NCBI GenBank assembly: GCA_016713735.1 | Contig: JADJOP010000024.1 | Location: forward strand, 34,255 to 98,254 | Direction of reading: 5' to 3' | Length of the DNA: 64,000 bases | From: Bryobacterales bacterium | GTDB lineage: Bacteria; Acidobacteriota; Terriglobia; Bryobacterales; Bryobacteraceae | Shown: one piece after another, positions 62,717 through 64,000 of the stretch | How positions within the stretch are numbered: the stretch's first letter is position 1 | Layout of the letters: the number at the start of each line of letters is the position of its first letter | The notes under the pieces: model-generated | What the model was told of the DNA's origin: nothing | Database searches by the model: none | Seen by the model: only the letters and a program-made list of their open reading frames with translations | Position numbers and translations under genes: made by a program

Positions 62717-63967
62717 TACCGATGGACGCGGGAATCTGAAGCAGGCGCCGACGCTGGCCGGGCCGCTGGAGAAGATGGTGTACGACGGCGAGGAGCGGCA
62801 GGCGGTGTACTGCTTCGGGAGTGCGGCGGGCACGGCGTGCGATGGGACCTACGCGAACAAGACGGTGTACCACTATGACGCCGAGGGGCGGCGGGTGAGG
62901 CGCGAGGGCGTGGGCGGCGAGGCGGTGTTTGTGTACGACGGGATGGGCGAGCTGGCGCTGGAGTTGGCGGCGAACTCGACGGGGGCGGGGATCAGCTACC
63001 TGACGGCGGACCAGTTGGGCTCGACGCGGGTGGTGACGGGGCAGGACGGGGCGGCCAGGGAGTGCTTTGATTATTTGCCGTTTGGGCAGGAGTTGAATTG
63101 GCCGTGCGGGCAGTCGGGGGGGACGCGGGTGCGGTTTACCGGCAAGGAGCGGGATTCGGAGACGGGGTTGGATTACTTCGGGGCACGGTACATGAGTGCG
63201 GCGCAGGGGCGATACACAAGCCCAGACTGGTCCGAGACCCCGCAGCCTGTACCGTACGCTGATTTCAGCGATCCGCAGACGTTAAATCTGTACGCGTACG
63301 TTCGCAACAATCTGTCATTTCTACGGACCCTGATGGCCACTGTGGCCCATGGTGTGTGGGCGCCATAATTGGAGGAATTGGCGGCGCAGGTTCGTATGTT
63401 GTCCATCAGAAATGGACTAATCAACCGATGACGATCACTGGCTTTCTCGCCTCAACAAGTGCCGGGGCGGTAACCGGAGCGACCTTTGGTCTGGTGACAG
63501 CACCTGCCACCATCGGAGGAATTGGGCTTTCTGCCGGAACGACGATAGAAACTGGCATCGCCGTCAAGGCAGGAGCATCCGTTGGGGCAGGTATCGTTGG
63601 CGGAATGGCTGGAAGGGGTGTAGAGTCGGGCTTTGACACGGAAAAGACCATTGGCACACCCCAGCAAATAGGGATGGACGCCGGTGGGGCACTCTTTAAC
63701 GAGACAGTGGTTGGTCCGTTAGTTGCACCGGTCGTCAAGACCATGACCACCGCTGGCCGGGCTGTCTCGGTGGGTGAGGCTAATGTTGCGCGAGGAACGC
63801 GCCCGTCGCGGAGCTTGCCGGAGCGGCAGGCCCAGCTTCAAAAACAACAACAGGCTGCAGCAGGTGCGGTCAGTGCGGGTGGTGATGCAGCCGTCAAGGC
63901 CCAGCAGACCCGCCAGCAAAAACAACAAGAGGAAGAACAGCGCAGGCGGCAACAAGGAAGCAACTAG
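62706..63967 (+). pseudogene. RHS-repeat protein, 3' fragment, frameshifted
   Basis: The frame starting inside the antitoxin gene reads GYDTDGRGNLKQAP, VYHYDAEGRRVRREGVG, YLTADQLGSTRVVTGQDGA, YLPFGQELNWP, RFTGKERDSETGLDYFGARY and NLYAYVRNN: the end of an RHS core. The next residues should be NPxxxTDPDG; the sequence has AATCTGTC where AATCCTGTC is expected (63312), after which the other frame gives STDPDGHCGPWCVG and a Gly/Ala-rich, then Gln-rich C-terminal domain (TRQQKQQEEEQRRRQQGSN) to 63967. The upstream core repeats are absent, and no credible start codon exists. The C-terminal domain is not a toxin I recognise. 33 bases remain before the window edge. Confidence 0.7.
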
Positions 63968-64000
63968 TCGGTGGAACGATCACTTTCAATTCTTGCTGCA

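Overview
The window looks like a chromosomal stretch of a high-GC Acidobacteriota bacterium, most likely of the Solibacter/Bryobacter lineage (Bryobacterales). The lineage call is an inference. It rests on three proteins ending in PEP-CTERM sorting signals, a TIGR03437-type secreted protein (a family expanded in Solibacter), a TonB receptor with a carboxypeptidase-regulatory-like N-terminus, many secreted peptidases and PQQ-like propellers, a Tat-type sulfatase, and the pairing of a sialidase-like propeller with a MoaD-like protein. No rRNA, tRNA, CRISPR array or complete insertion sequence was seen.

Layout. 0-10.5 kb: sialidase/MoaD fusion (cut by the window edge), an unknown protein, a PEP-CTERM protein, an S10 carboxypeptidase, metH, a sulfatase and two tandem paralogous small secreted proteins. 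10.5-16.2 kb: a secretion/uptake cluster of TIGR03437 protein, TonB-dependent receptor and a large exported partner, closed by a terminator. 16.2-21.2 kb: a DUF1493-like protein with two membrane helices, a PhoR/PhoB-type two-component pair (kinase gene frameshifted), an exported RidA-like protein, an anti-sigma/anti-anti-sigma pair and a GNAT enzyme. 21.2-22.4 kb: two tandem exported peroxiredoxins. One has a normal catalytic Cys. The other has an in-frame TGA at exactly that codon, followed by a hairpin with the shape and spacing of a bacterial SECIS element, so it is predicted to be a selenoprotein. This is the most notable finding. 22.4-32.2 kb: a second PEP-CTERM gene, an AI-2E-type permease, ruvX-mltG, small proteins, a VOC protein, a PhzF protein and the transglutaminase / alpha-E / circularly permuted ATP-grasp cassette.

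32.2-53.8 kb: degradation, surface and transport functions: two PQQ-like propellers (one with EF-hands), a GH106-like hydrolase, a tricorn-like S41 protease, a parvulin, a GH31-like protein apparently lacking the catalytic barrel, an M24 peptidase, a class A beta-lactamase, an SSS symporter, a Wzt-like ABC ATPase, a GT-C glycosyltransferase, an S9 peptidase and an ABC exporter. 54.1-60.2 kb: a DUF6599-like protein, secA, a membrane protein and an M28 peptidase. 60.5-64 kb: a collagen-like PEP-CTERM protein, then a small accessory island with a RelE-type toxin relic, its antitoxin and a decapitated RHS 3' end.

Several genes (histidine kinase, PEP-CTERM no. 2, ATP-grasp, collagen-like protein twice, RHS) are broken by single-base shifts, mostly in homopolymers. 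Assembly indels are the simplest common explanation. The peroxiredoxin TGA is different: the reading frame is preserved on both sides.
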